Below are positions 55,083-64,000 of a stretch of DNA of 64,000 bases, one piece after another. The notes beneath the pieces were generated by a model that saw nothing but the letters and a program-made list of their open reading frames with translations, did no database searches and was not told where the DNA came from. Each line of letters opens with the position of its first letter. The first letter of the stretch is position 1. The translations under genes and the position numbers were made by a program. This stretch comes from Manihot esculenta. Its lineage: Eukaryota; Streptophyta; Magnoliopsida; Malpighiales; Euphorbiaceae. The DNA lies in the NCBI RefSeq assembly GCF_001659605.2, contig NC_035178.2, positions 13,462,062-13,526,061 on the forward strand, in the 5' to 3' direction.

Positions 55083-56764
55083 GACTCCTTTTCTTCCCCC
55101 TACGGCTCATCCGACCTCCTGTTCCCCCAACAATCATGTTGATGGTCCCACTAGACCCATCATTCACTGGTCCAGCTCCCGCTCTCCTTGGCACTTGGGC
55201 TGCCGGATTGGGCTGAGGCCTCTGTCCCTCCGGTTTCTTCATGAAGTTCTTGAGGTGCCCTCTTTTTATCAGCCTCTCGATCTCTGTGATCAACTGGAAG
55301 CAGTTATTGGTGTCGTGGCCGTGCGTACGATGGTACTGACAATATTTGTCAGGATCTCGCTGGTTTGCTTCCGTTTTCATAGGCCTGGGCCATTGGAGGA
55401 ACTCCTTGTCCTGGACGGCCATGAGCACTTCGGCTCTAGAGGTATTGAGTGGGGTCAGCTTTTCTGGAATCCACGGAGGGAGTGGCCTCTGTTCTGAGAC
55501 CCGAGGAAGGAGAGGTCTTTGGTCCCTTCGCTCCCAGGGTTGTCTGTAAGGCTCAGGCCTCTTGCCATGCTTTTTCTCGTGCCTCTCCGGCCTCCTTCCT
55601 TCGGTGCTTTCTCCTTATCTGTCGCTCCCCTGGCGAACCTGCTTGTCACCAAGGCATCATCCTGCCTTATGTATTTTTCAGCCCGCTTCATCAGATCGGC
55701 CAGTGAGGTCGGAGGCTTCCTGCTCAATGAGCCAAAGAACTCGGCAGAGGTCGTCCCCTTCTGCATGGCTTCCACCGCCCTTCCCTCATCTAGCTCGGGA
55801 ATCTGTAGGGCCTCCGTATTGAAACGGGTGATGTACTCCCTGAGCTATTCGTCTCTCCTCTGCCTGGGCACCCCGACGATAAACCGGCTGATGAAGCGAG
55901 TGGCCAGATCTCCAAGGCTGCTGATACTTCAGGCCTCAAGGTTATTAAACCACGCCCGTGCTGGCCCCGAGAGTGTCGTTGGGAATACCTTGCACATCAG
56001 GGCATCTGACAAAGTCTGCAGCTCTATGAAAGTCTTGTAGTTCAAGACATGCTCCCGGGGGTTTCCCGCTCCGTCGTATGCGGCCACAGGCGGCATCATA
56101 AATTTTTGGGGACAGTCTCTTGCTGTACCCACTTCGAGAAGGGCGAAGAGGTGGGCAGGAGAACTTGATTCTGATCCTTCGTTCCCAACTAGGCCAAGAG
56201 CTGCTCTCTCATTTTTTGTAGCTTTTGGTCTACACTTTCCTCCTCCTGCCTGGGTTTCTTCTCCAGGTGGTACTCCTCCTCTTCCATTTCGCTTCTCGTC
56301 CACCTGGTTGTTCCGGCAGAATAACTGTCGGCCCCATTGTTCTCAATCATCTCTCTCATCCTCCTTCCATGAACCTTGGCCTCTGGTTCTTCCTCTTCCC
56401 CAGCTCTTCTCTCCCTTTCTCCGGTTTCGCGGCTAACTGTTTGGGGATGTTTGAGGGTAGATTGAGGTTCATTGGTCTGGGGCTCTTCTACCACTGGCAA
56501 TACGTTTGCTAGGGTGCTAAGGCCCCGTTGTTGCATTATCTGCCCCAGCCAGTGGGCGGTGTTTTGTAGTTGAAGGGCGATGGTTTGGAGGTCCTGGTTG
56601 GACAAGGTAGCGGCGGAAGCATTCCCTGCCAGGCTTGGCGAGGGGTTGAAAGGAATGGGTGGTTGATTGTTTGCAGTTGTAGGACTGGAAAAGGAGAACT
56701 ACTACCCCTCTTGGGCAGAGCTCAGGTCATTTGGAGTGACGTTGTTTTCGTTGTGGTTAGCCAT
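55083..56764 (-). pseudogene. element F gag remnant
   Basis: ATG 56762-56764 opens MANHNENNVTPNDLSSAQEG and stops at 56702-56704. Further pieces follow in order with frame changes: a Glu/Arg-rich region (56605-56189), the Gag core (CPQKFMMPPVAAYDGAGNPREHV near 56100, then RAWFNNLEA), FISRFIVGVPRQRR near 55870, LADLMKRAEKYIRQDDALV near 55700, and CQYHRTHGHDTNNCFQLITE near 55340, the Cys/His motif of Tat gag. Stops and frameshifts make it non-functional. It ends at INMIVGGTGGR, where the deletion into integrase begins. Confidence 0.85.
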
Positions 56765-56822
56765 TGTAGATCTCAGTGGGTATTGTGAGAGTGGAACTCC
56801 AGTGATGAAAAGATCACCTTCG

Positions 56823-56840
56823 TTCCCACAGACGGTGCCA
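56823..56840 (-). other. element F primer binding site
   Basis: TGGCACCGTCTGTGGGAA on -, two bases from the 5' LTR end; the same Tat-type motif as element E. Confidence 0.8.
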
Positions 56841-56842
56841 AT

Positions 56843-57325
56843 TGATGATCTGAGATCCAGAAAATAGGGTTTTTAAACTTAGGAAGACTTAGACCTAGAG
56901 GGAGTATCTCCCTCTTTTTTTTGTTTCCTCCGTCTGCTAATGACGTATAACAGACTGGCTATCACTGGGCCACCTGTCCCTGCCACGTTGATACAGACGT
57001 ACGAGGAAATCAGATTTTTGTTCCATACGTAACGGCCCCTGATTCTCCCCGGGCACGCATGCGGATGGTCCCACAAGGCAAATGGGCTGAACTCCTTCCT
57101 GGTTCCGAGTTGGGCCGGAAGATAAGGTTAAGACTAGACCTAGAGGGGATCTGTTCATTGGGCCGAAAGAGCTGGGCCGGCCTGATTGAAGAATCTGACT
57201 GGAGCCCGGTCTTTAAGCTGAGCGGGCTGGATCTGGCTCTTGGAGGAGACCTAGAAGCCTTCAGAGTATAGGTTGTCCTAATGGGTCTGGCCTTAGACCG
57301 GGGTGAAGAAATCCAGCGGTCATCA
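56843..57325 (-). repeat. element F 5' LTR
   Basis: 483 bp, TG...CA, uninterrupted; matches the split left LTR with about 25 substitutions. Followed by TSD aattt. Confidence 0.92.
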
Positions 57326-58853
57326 AATTTAAATTAATTTAATTTATTCATTATTTTTATTATTTTTAATCTAAACATAAATCTTTATTTTTATAAATAA
57401 TAATCATTTTTATCATAGATTATTAGTCTTTTTATAATATTTAAAATCTGAATTTTACATAATTTTTTATCATTAAAACATAAAAATTATTTTTTAAAAT
57501 TAAAAAACAATATAATAAATTTCTTAATATTAATTATACATGTATTAAGTATTAATAGTTAATAATAAATTAAAATAATTTTTATAAAAAGCAATTATTA
57601 ATTAAAAACAAACAAAAAAAATAAAAAATAAAAAAGTTCTCAAAAACTAATTAAGTAAAAGCGAAATCAATTCTTACAACATTTTAATAATTTTGGCAAG
57701 ATTTACTTTTAATTTAAAATCAATTCTCACGAGAATTAAAAAAATTAAATTCTTACATTTTATCAAATACAAAAGAATTTTTTTTTTAATTTTTTAAAAT
57801 TAGACATTCATATAGTTTTCAACAGGTTAGATTTAGAAAAAATACTAACCGAAGAAAGGGCAATTTTAGTATAGAGATGACTTTTTATTATTAATTATAC
57901 TACTTAAAGGTATATTTTTTTAACATTAATTAATGTAAAATTTGAAATGATTTAAAATATTAATAAAATACGTGAAGCCAGGACACCAGTTGGCAAAGCC
58001 ACTCCTTGGAAGGGAGAAAATGTTCAAGATAAACAAGAAGGTTATAAAAACAAAATTTGAAAAGGGGAAGTAAAAGCCAAAAGGGAATTTACATATGAAG
58101 GGAAAATGAAAATGAGCCATTGAATAATTAATGCAGGTGAGCAAAGGTTGTGGTTACCATTATGGTGAAGAGAGAACATGTCAGCCTACCCATTTTTTAT
58201 TTAATTCCTACCTTTCTGGTGGTTACCATTATGGTGAAGACAGAACATGTGAGCCTACCTTTTTTTTATTTAATTCGTACCTTTTTGGTAAAGGAAGAAA
58301 TTCAGTGCTTAGGTTACATGGGTGAATGATCTGTACTTAATTGAAATAGATTGTGAGGCAGAGAAGTCTGCTAAGCTGCCATACACAAATAGGTGCCGGA
58401 AATTAAAAGAGCAGAAGAGAGCAATTGGAATTCAGAAGTGGAAAAGGAAGGAAACAGTGAGTTCTTATTGTAATCTCTATAGTGGTTTTTTAATTCTTCT
58501 CATCTTGCTTTTGTTTGCATGATATGATTATGCTTTGCTCCCATTTGCAGAGTATGTAGTGATTCAATAGTAATCAAATATTTAAAATGGAAATTAAACC
58601 TATTCCCAGTGGAAGTGATGTGTGTTTGTTTTTCAATTCATACTCGTTCAATCTACCATAATTGAGCAAGCAAACTTAAAGCCTCATACCAATTACCAAC
58701 CCCACAATTCCTAAATTTTCAAATAACTCTCACATGGAGAATCACGTTTAATTATGCAAATTCTCCAAAATTTTCACCAAGTTGTTAAAAAATCAGCATC
58801 AATTCACAGACACCAAGAACAAAAGCTTTTTTTTTTTTCATTATAGATGACAC
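57326..58853. other. AT-rich spacer
   Basis: About 1.5 kb of AT-rich sequence with no coding or element hallmark apart from one tandem duplication at 58152-58289. Confidence 0.5.
58152..58289. repeat. 69-bp tandem duplication
   Basis: 58152-58220 and 58221-58289 are adjacent copies of GGTTACCATTATGGTGAAGA...ACCTTTCTGGT with a few substitutions. Confidence 0.88.
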
Positions 58854-60283
58854 TGTTAATATATTTGCCTTAGGCCATTATCTTGAATCTTTTTATATGT
58901 CGTTTTGGTTATTAATATTAGAGATTTTTATTATCATTATTATTTGTTTGCATGTTATATAATAATGATTATCATCCCTGGTTACTTATTATTATGTTGT
59001 TAATAATAAAATATAGCTAGTATGATTATTAATTGATAATCATGAGATGATTATGTATATGTTGATATAATTCAATAATCATAGATACTTATTAGAGAAC
59101 AAAGTATTGGATGGACCCGCATTGAGATCACTTCATGGTTATTGTCATAAGTAAATCTCAAAGTAGTTATGCCTTAATCCTTTGACTTGAAATTGTCATA
59201 GTTTCCAACATAAGGACTATTATGTTTTGACATAACCAAACATTGTCTTTAATTGGACAATCATAAAGATTATGATTGAGCATAATAGAAATTATGTAGA
59301 GGATATTGAACAATCAATATAGGATTTGTCCCTCTCTTTGAGAGAGATATCTTCTGGACCCTTCGATAAGTGAGACTGAGAAATGCATGGCCGTGCTCAA
59401 ATGAATTGATAGTGTGATCAATATCATTTGAATTTATCAGTCTACTTAGAGATCGAGAAATCATAAGTTTGAACATTATAAGTTTAACATTGACCATGAC
59501 TTATGTTCAAACTAGATATCGTGTGACAAAGGGATTAATACATATTCTATTTATTAGGATTTATCGGACTATTGATCCTCATATTAGTTGGGTAGTCATA
59601 ATGTCTTGCTAGAGGCCACTTATAACTTATGAGCCTTGTGGGACTGGGCCTATTGCCAATTAATGTGAACTTATTGGATCACACACAAAAGAACGTTGTT
59701 GATGTGCTATGACATATTAATGGGCTAAAAGCCTAAAGCCCATTAATATAATTAATAATAATAAAGTGTCATTATTATTAATCATTAATTAATAATAATT
59801 TATTATTATAAGATAATAGTATTTAAAAAGATTTGCAGTCTATTTGTAACTGTTACAGATAAAGAACTCTATCACATAAGATATTTGAGTATATGCGAGA
59901 TTGTGATAGTGGATTCTGAACACAACTCTTTTGAGAGAACAAAAAGACTGAAACATATAAATACTCCTTCTACGAATTGTGGAGTGATGGTTTTTAGAAA
60001 ATTCAGTCTAACAGTTGCAGATTGTGGAGCACATAATCTATCCATCCTTGAGAGAGCTAGCACTCTAGAAGGATAGAAGACATTCGTGTGGATACCATTG
60101 AGGGTGTTCGTTTGAAAAAGCAGCACCATCAGTCTGGTATTGTATCTTCTCGACGAGATTAACAGGTTAGTCTCATATCCTTCCTTTGAAATAAACGAAG
60201 CACTCGGATTTTGGGAAAGGAAGTCAAAGATTTTTTTTTTCCGCTGCGCCTTTGGGTTGCAATAACCTCTGGATTTCCTAACA
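58854..60283 (+). repeat. Copia-type 5' LTR
   Basis: Ends TGTTA...TAACA. AT-rich, with many GATTAT/ATAATC words. TATA-like ATATAAATACTCC at about 59956 is a candidate promoter near its 3' third. Confidence 0.65.
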
Positions 60284-60284
60284 G

Positions 60285-60296
60285 TGGTATCAGAGC
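60285..60296 (+). other. Copia-type primer binding site
   Basis: TGGTATCAGAGC, complementary to initiator-Met tRNA, one base after the LTR. Confidence 0.8.
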
Positions 60297-61331
60297 CAAC
60301 CTGTGCTTTTCGTTTAAGTTAATTATGCCATGATTGATGTGATATATGTGACATATGCTTATTTGAATGGCATGATAATTATGGTTAAATTTATGGATGA
60401 ATCATTGGATCATTTAGGTAATTTTTGTTAGAAATTTAAATTAATAAAAAAAATTTAGATTCACGATGAACAGTCATCGTGAACCCAGAAATTGCTAAGG
60501 ACCAGCTACTGCCAACCATCACCTGTGAAGGCCACAGGCGAGCACGCGGTGGGTCCCACCGCTGACGCATGCTCTATCGGCTGGCTACCAAAGCAACGAT
60601 GGGGAGGTGGTCATATGTGTTGGCATGCATATTGGGAATCCTGATTTTCAATTGTGGACTGCCGCTGTCAGAGCAAGCTGGCCAGGGAGCACAAGCGTTG
60701 CGTCGTCTCCAGCCTCTCGGACTGGCGGTTTGAGCGGCAGACTTTTCATCCGGTGGGCCGCCGGGGACTTCGAAGCCAAGATGAGTCTCGACTCCTCTCG
60801 ATTTCTGCGAATCGCGAGCTCGCCGGTGCTATTTCGAGCTCGCCATTGTACGATCTTCTGGGCGACGAGCTCGACTACGATGGACAGGTAGACATGCAAT
60901 ATTTGCGCGTCGGGCTGGCTACGGTTGAAGCTGGACGGGTCGACAGGTTGCCTGCAATGGCATGTGGCGGCTAGGGAAACCTTTTTGAGGAAGAAGATGA
61001 TGCCCTAATTACAATTCTGCCCCTGGAAATAATTTAAAATAAAAAAAAAGAGAAAATACATTATTTTCTTTTAGTCTTTAAATCAGATTTAAATGACTAT
61101 GTAAAATAGTTTTATTATTTTGTCATATATTAGTATGAGATACTATGCATAATAGTCTATATATATATGTATGCATATAGGATACTATAATATATATATG
61201 CAAGACAAAATAATTAAAATTAAAAGTTGAACCCTCACTCTAAATTTTAAATTTTAATGCCACCCATATATTAAATACCTATCAAGACTAAGATCACCAA
61301 AATGCAGGTTTTGCCAAAGCAAAGTGCTTAG
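60297..61331 (+). other. Copia-type leader with a GC-rich island
   Basis: About 60480-60975 is markedly GC-richer than its surroundings (GAGCTCG, CCGCCGGGGACTTCG). Short open frames exist on both strands, but none resembles gag. It could be untranslated leader or a captured fragment. 61020-61331 is AT-rich again. Confidence 0.45.
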
Positions 61332-63597
61332 TGTAACGACCCGAAAATCGGACCGCTACCGGCGCTAGGATCCGGGTCGACTTAAGGCCGCCGGGACCCG
61401 TAGCAAGCCAAACATACATCCTGGAAACCTGTTTAATCCCATACATGATCAAGAAAATACATAAAAATTTAAAACTTTTCTTTCATTCATACACCAAACT
61501 CAACCTGTGCATAAACATAATCATAATCATAGTCATGACCCCTCTGTGGGATCTCATCAATGCCCCAATGGGCGATACATCATACGTTGAGTTGGTTTGC
61601 ATAATCATCATAAAATATTTAAGATCATGTATTAAAAGGGATATCTTATACATATAGTCAAGCACAACCTCTAATCCTCAAAGTCATTACATACCTAAAA
61701 CTGTACTTTTACATAACATTAATACATTTATCATGTCCACACTATCTATTACATATACATGACTTCATTACTCTTGCGGACCTCCTGGTCTACCCTGTAC
61801 CTGCAATCCTGGGGAAAAATGGGAGAGGGGTGAGCTACTAGAGCCCAGTGAGCAGAATAATAAAAACATTTAAATCATATGGATAATGGAATGCATCACA
61901 TCACAGCTAATCACATCAAGGATGAACTTGTCACCAATAGCCCTCTACATAGTCCAACTGTGCTAGAACGTAGAATGGGTCCTAGTCTTTCCCTTACATA
62001 ACATAGCATAACATAACAGTCCAACTGTGCCAGAACGTAGAATGGGTCCTGGTCTTTCCCTTACATGGTGCCAGCGAACGTAGAATGGGTCCCACTGGTC
62101 TTACATTCCATACCGTACATATCACATCGTCATATCATAGATCGAGGGCTTTGGATCATCCAACGTTTATCCACATCAATCAACAATAAAGTATACAATG
62201 CAACATATTTGTGAATTCTAATGCAAACAACCTAGTACATCTCATGGCATTCATGATGCGTGAAGCATGCTAAAAAGTCCATTATTTACTTTAAAACATA
62301 ATGAGTTATTCCACTCACCTCTGGGTAGCTCTGACCAGACACTGGATCAGCTGACTCACTGCTGGGGTCCTCGGTTCCTCGGGTCCGAACCTACACAGGT
62401 GGACTCAAATGAGGGACCAACAAACAAGAACATAACTCTAAACTACTCCCCAAAAACCCCCTAAAACATCATGAAACAATCATAGAAAAACATGCAAGAG
62501 AGGGCTGGACAGGGCACTTTCGGCGGCAGGTTCGGCAGCCGAAAGTCCCTCCAGAGCCGAAAGTTAGGCAGGTTCGGCGGCACCTTCGGCGGCCGAAACT
62601 CCCAGACAGTGGCGAAACTCATGCATGTTCGGCGGCACTTTCGGCGGCCGAAACTCCCAGACAGAGACGAAAGTCTCCTTTCGGGGGCAAGCTTCGGCAG
62701 CCGAAGGCTGCCTCCACAAGCATGTTCGGCGGTCGAAAGTTCATTCGACTGCCGAACCTGGTTTCTCCCTTAGTGGCAGAAACTCAGCTCTCCTATGCAC
62801 ATTGCCTCCAAAACTACCCAAATCATGCATAACCTATTCTACAACATTCCCAAACATACACAAACAAGCATACAAGTTCCTAGGGGCATCAAACCATCAA
62901 AAACCCCAACTACAACACATCAAGCAACTCACATTATTCATAAACACATATAAAACCCATAAACCTAACCATGAGCTAAACATGCATTCTACCCCATAGA
63001 TCTACTTAAAACTTGCTTAAAACATGCAATGAGCTTAAGATCGGCTCTTACCTCGTGGAGACCGAGAGAGACGACCTAAACTCGGAGATGGGAGGGGTTG
63101 AGTTCCCTTGAACCTCAAAGCTCCAAAACTTTGCTCAAAGCTTGAAAATCTTCAAAACAACGTAAAAACTCATGAAAATCGAGTAGGATTGGAAGGAAAG
63201 AACTCAAGATCGGTGAGGGACGGCGGAGAGCTCACCTTGGCCGAAAATGGGGAAAAAGCTCGCCCGTTTTCGGCCACGTTCGGGGGCCGAACGTGCCTCC
63301 GCATGCATGCCATGTTCGGCGGCCGAACTTGAGGTTCGGCGGCCGAACCTGGACTTTCCTCACTTATGCTTTCGGGGGCCTAAAGGCGCTCCCGAAGGCA
63401 TGCATGTTCGGCGGCCGAACCTGAGTTTTCCTCCAAGGGTGTTTTTATGCAAAAACTCATTTCCATTTTACTTAAAATCATCAAAAACATTAAAACATTT
63501 CATGAAAACATGGTTTTACCCTTTCTAGAGGTCTCCGACATCCGAGATTCCACCGGACGGTAGGAATTCCGATACCGGAGTCTAGCCGGGTATTACA
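61332..63597 (-). repeat. Tekay D 3' LTR, TATA box deleted
   Basis: 2266 bp. Three GTGCCAGAACGTAGAATGGG-type units at about 61960-62105. Palindromes at about 62515-62760 and 63277-63420. Where A, B and C have AAGGG..CTTTTATAG..GGCCAGACCAC, D goes directly from TTTTCGGCC to ACGTTCGGG (about 63274), so the TATA box is gone. Confidence 0.9.
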
Positions 63598-63634
63598 TTC
63601 TCCCCCCCTTAAGAACATTCGTCCCCGAATGTTC
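63598..63634 (-). other. Tekay D polypurine tract and hairpin
   Basis: AAGGGGGGGGAGAA (one G more than A-C) against the LTR, and the conserved 9-bp stem at 63613-63634. Confidence 0.85.
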
Positions 63635-63705
63635 CTCAACTAGCACATAGCATGGCATAAAGCATAACATACATACATAGCACATAAACACATAGAGATC
63701 TAACC

Positions 63706-64000
63706 TTAAAAGAGATGAGTGTACTGCTGGAGCATAGACTCCCGTGTCTCCCAAGTGCATTCTTCGAAATTGTCGTGGTTCCACAGGACTTTCACCATCG
63801 GGATTTCCTTGTTCCTTAGCTTTCTGATCTGGGTGTCTATAATCCGTACTGGCAGTTCAACATAGGTGAGATCCTCTTGGACCTCCACATCAGGCTCACT
63901 AAGAACCTTGCTCGGATCTGACACAAACTTCCTCAACATTGAAACATGGAAAACCAGATGGATTCTTTCCATTGAAGCAGGTAAATCCAGCTTGTACGAC
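63706..64000 (-). CDS. Tekay D polyprotein C-terminus (integrase end and chromodomain), partial
   Basis: Open on - from the window edge ([20 protein letters not shown]) through [18 protein letters not shown] + [13 protein letters not shown] to the stop at 63706. No break in the visible 98 codons. It corresponds to the integrase tail and chromodomain of Tekay B with a few substitutions. Whether the rest is intact is unknown. Confidence 0.85.
   Translation of the reverse strand, partial: SYKLDLPASMERIHLVFHVSMLRKFVSDPSKVLSEPDVEVQEDLTYVELPVRIIDTQIRKLRNKEIPMVKVLWNHDNFEECTWETRESMLQQYTHLF

Larger units (their letters stand above)
29733..57325 (-). mobile_element. element F: Tat-like retrotransposon with pol deleted, carrying Tekay B and C
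   Basis: Two ~484-bp LTRs (left split as 29733-29989 plus 39808-40034; right 56843-57325) with a perfect 5-bp duplication aattt (29728-29732 and 57326-57330). The primer binding site (56823-56840) next to the right LTR sets orientation as -. In element order: broken gag, a junction straight into the integrase C-terminus, 35-bp tandem repeats, a large antisense aORF on +, a polypurine tract, the 3' LTR. Protease, RT, RNase H and the integrase core are missing. Without nested elements it is about 7.9 kb. LTRs differ at about 25 positions by eye (~5 percent), older than both Tekay insertions inside it. Confidence 0.9.
58854..61331 (+). mobile_element. Copia-type LTR retrotransposon, 5' part
   Basis: A 1430-bp LTR with matching ends TGTTA (58854) and TAACA (60283) is followed after one base by TGGTATCAGAGC (60285), an initiator-Met tRNA primer binding site, and a ~1 kb leader. 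The LTR end CCTAACA next to GTGGTATCAGAGCC is the arrangement I know from plant Copia elements. No gag or pol appears before Tekay D interrupts it at 61332; they may lie beyond the window. Candidate TSD gacac (58849-58853) cannot be checked. Confidence 0.65.
61332..64000 (-). mobile_element. Tekay D: chromovirus, left part only
   Basis: LTR 61332-63597, polypurine tract, hairpin and the 3' end of the polyprotein, cut by the window edge. Same orientation and design as A, B and C. It interrupts the Copia-type leader. Possible TSD cttag (61327-61331), untestable here. Confidence 0.9.

Noticed and set aside
55066..56040. Long + strand frames opposite the element F gag
   Set aside because: Shadows of the gag coding strand; no domain signature, while the - strand shows clear Gag motifs.

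Overview
This window is plant nuclear heterochromatin made almost entirely of transposable elements nested in one another. I find no host gene, rRNA, tRNA or CRISPR array that I can support. A flowering plant, most likely a eudicot, is indicated by plant-type LINE reverse transcriptase, Tekay/Del chromoviruses with a chromodomain, Tat-lineage Ty3/gypsy elements with an antisense extra ORF, a Copia-type LTR and hAT/CACTA-like remnants in very AT-rich spacers. A Euphorbiaceae genome is only a guess.

Layout. 1-1917: 3' part of a decayed LINE on +. 3955-6700: a second LINE on -, split by a hAT-like element (4533-6221) that itself carries a foldback element with ~425 bp arms (about 4996-6001). 7033-27582: Tat-like element E (+). 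It has LTRs, a primer binding site, a purine-rich tandem array and a broken antisense ORF (aORF), but no gag-pol. It is interrupted by Tekay A (10098-19661, TSD ccatg) and by two inverted LTR-like units (21688-23450 and 23940-25831). 27583-29732: AT-rich spacer with a CACTA-like remnant. 29733-57325: Tat-like element F (-, TSD aattt). It keeps gag, the integrase C-terminus and an antisense aORF, with the rest of pol deleted. Its left LTR is split by Tekay B (29990-39802, TSD ccttc) and its aORF by Tekay C (41383-51245, TSD gccgc). 58854 onward: a Copia-type LTR, primer binding site and leader, interrupted at 61332 by Tekay D, which runs off the window.

The four Tekay elements share one plan, all on the - strand: ~2.1-2.3 kb LTRs (TGTAATAC...GTTACA), an initiator-Met tRNA-type primer binding site, one Gag-PR-RT-RNaseH-IN-chromodomain polyprotein, a conserved hairpin and a G-rich polypurine tract. 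B is very young: I see three substitutions between its 2224-bp LTRs and one nonsense codon in the polyprotein. A and C are older and heavily mutated; D is partial, and its LTR has lost the TATA box.

The most interesting signals are four. (1) Two different Tat-like elements both carry an antisense ORF of the putative gypsy-type transposon (PF04195-like) family, with coiled-coil C-termini, introns and, in E, a TATA box. (2) Dense palindromes of TTCGGCGGCCGAA type, containing the GCC-box core, sit on both sides of the Tekay LTR promoter, and the same module occurs in an unrelated LTR-like repeat. (3) F has a clean gag-to-integrase deletion. (4) The nesting order agrees with LTR divergence, giving an internally consistent insertion history.
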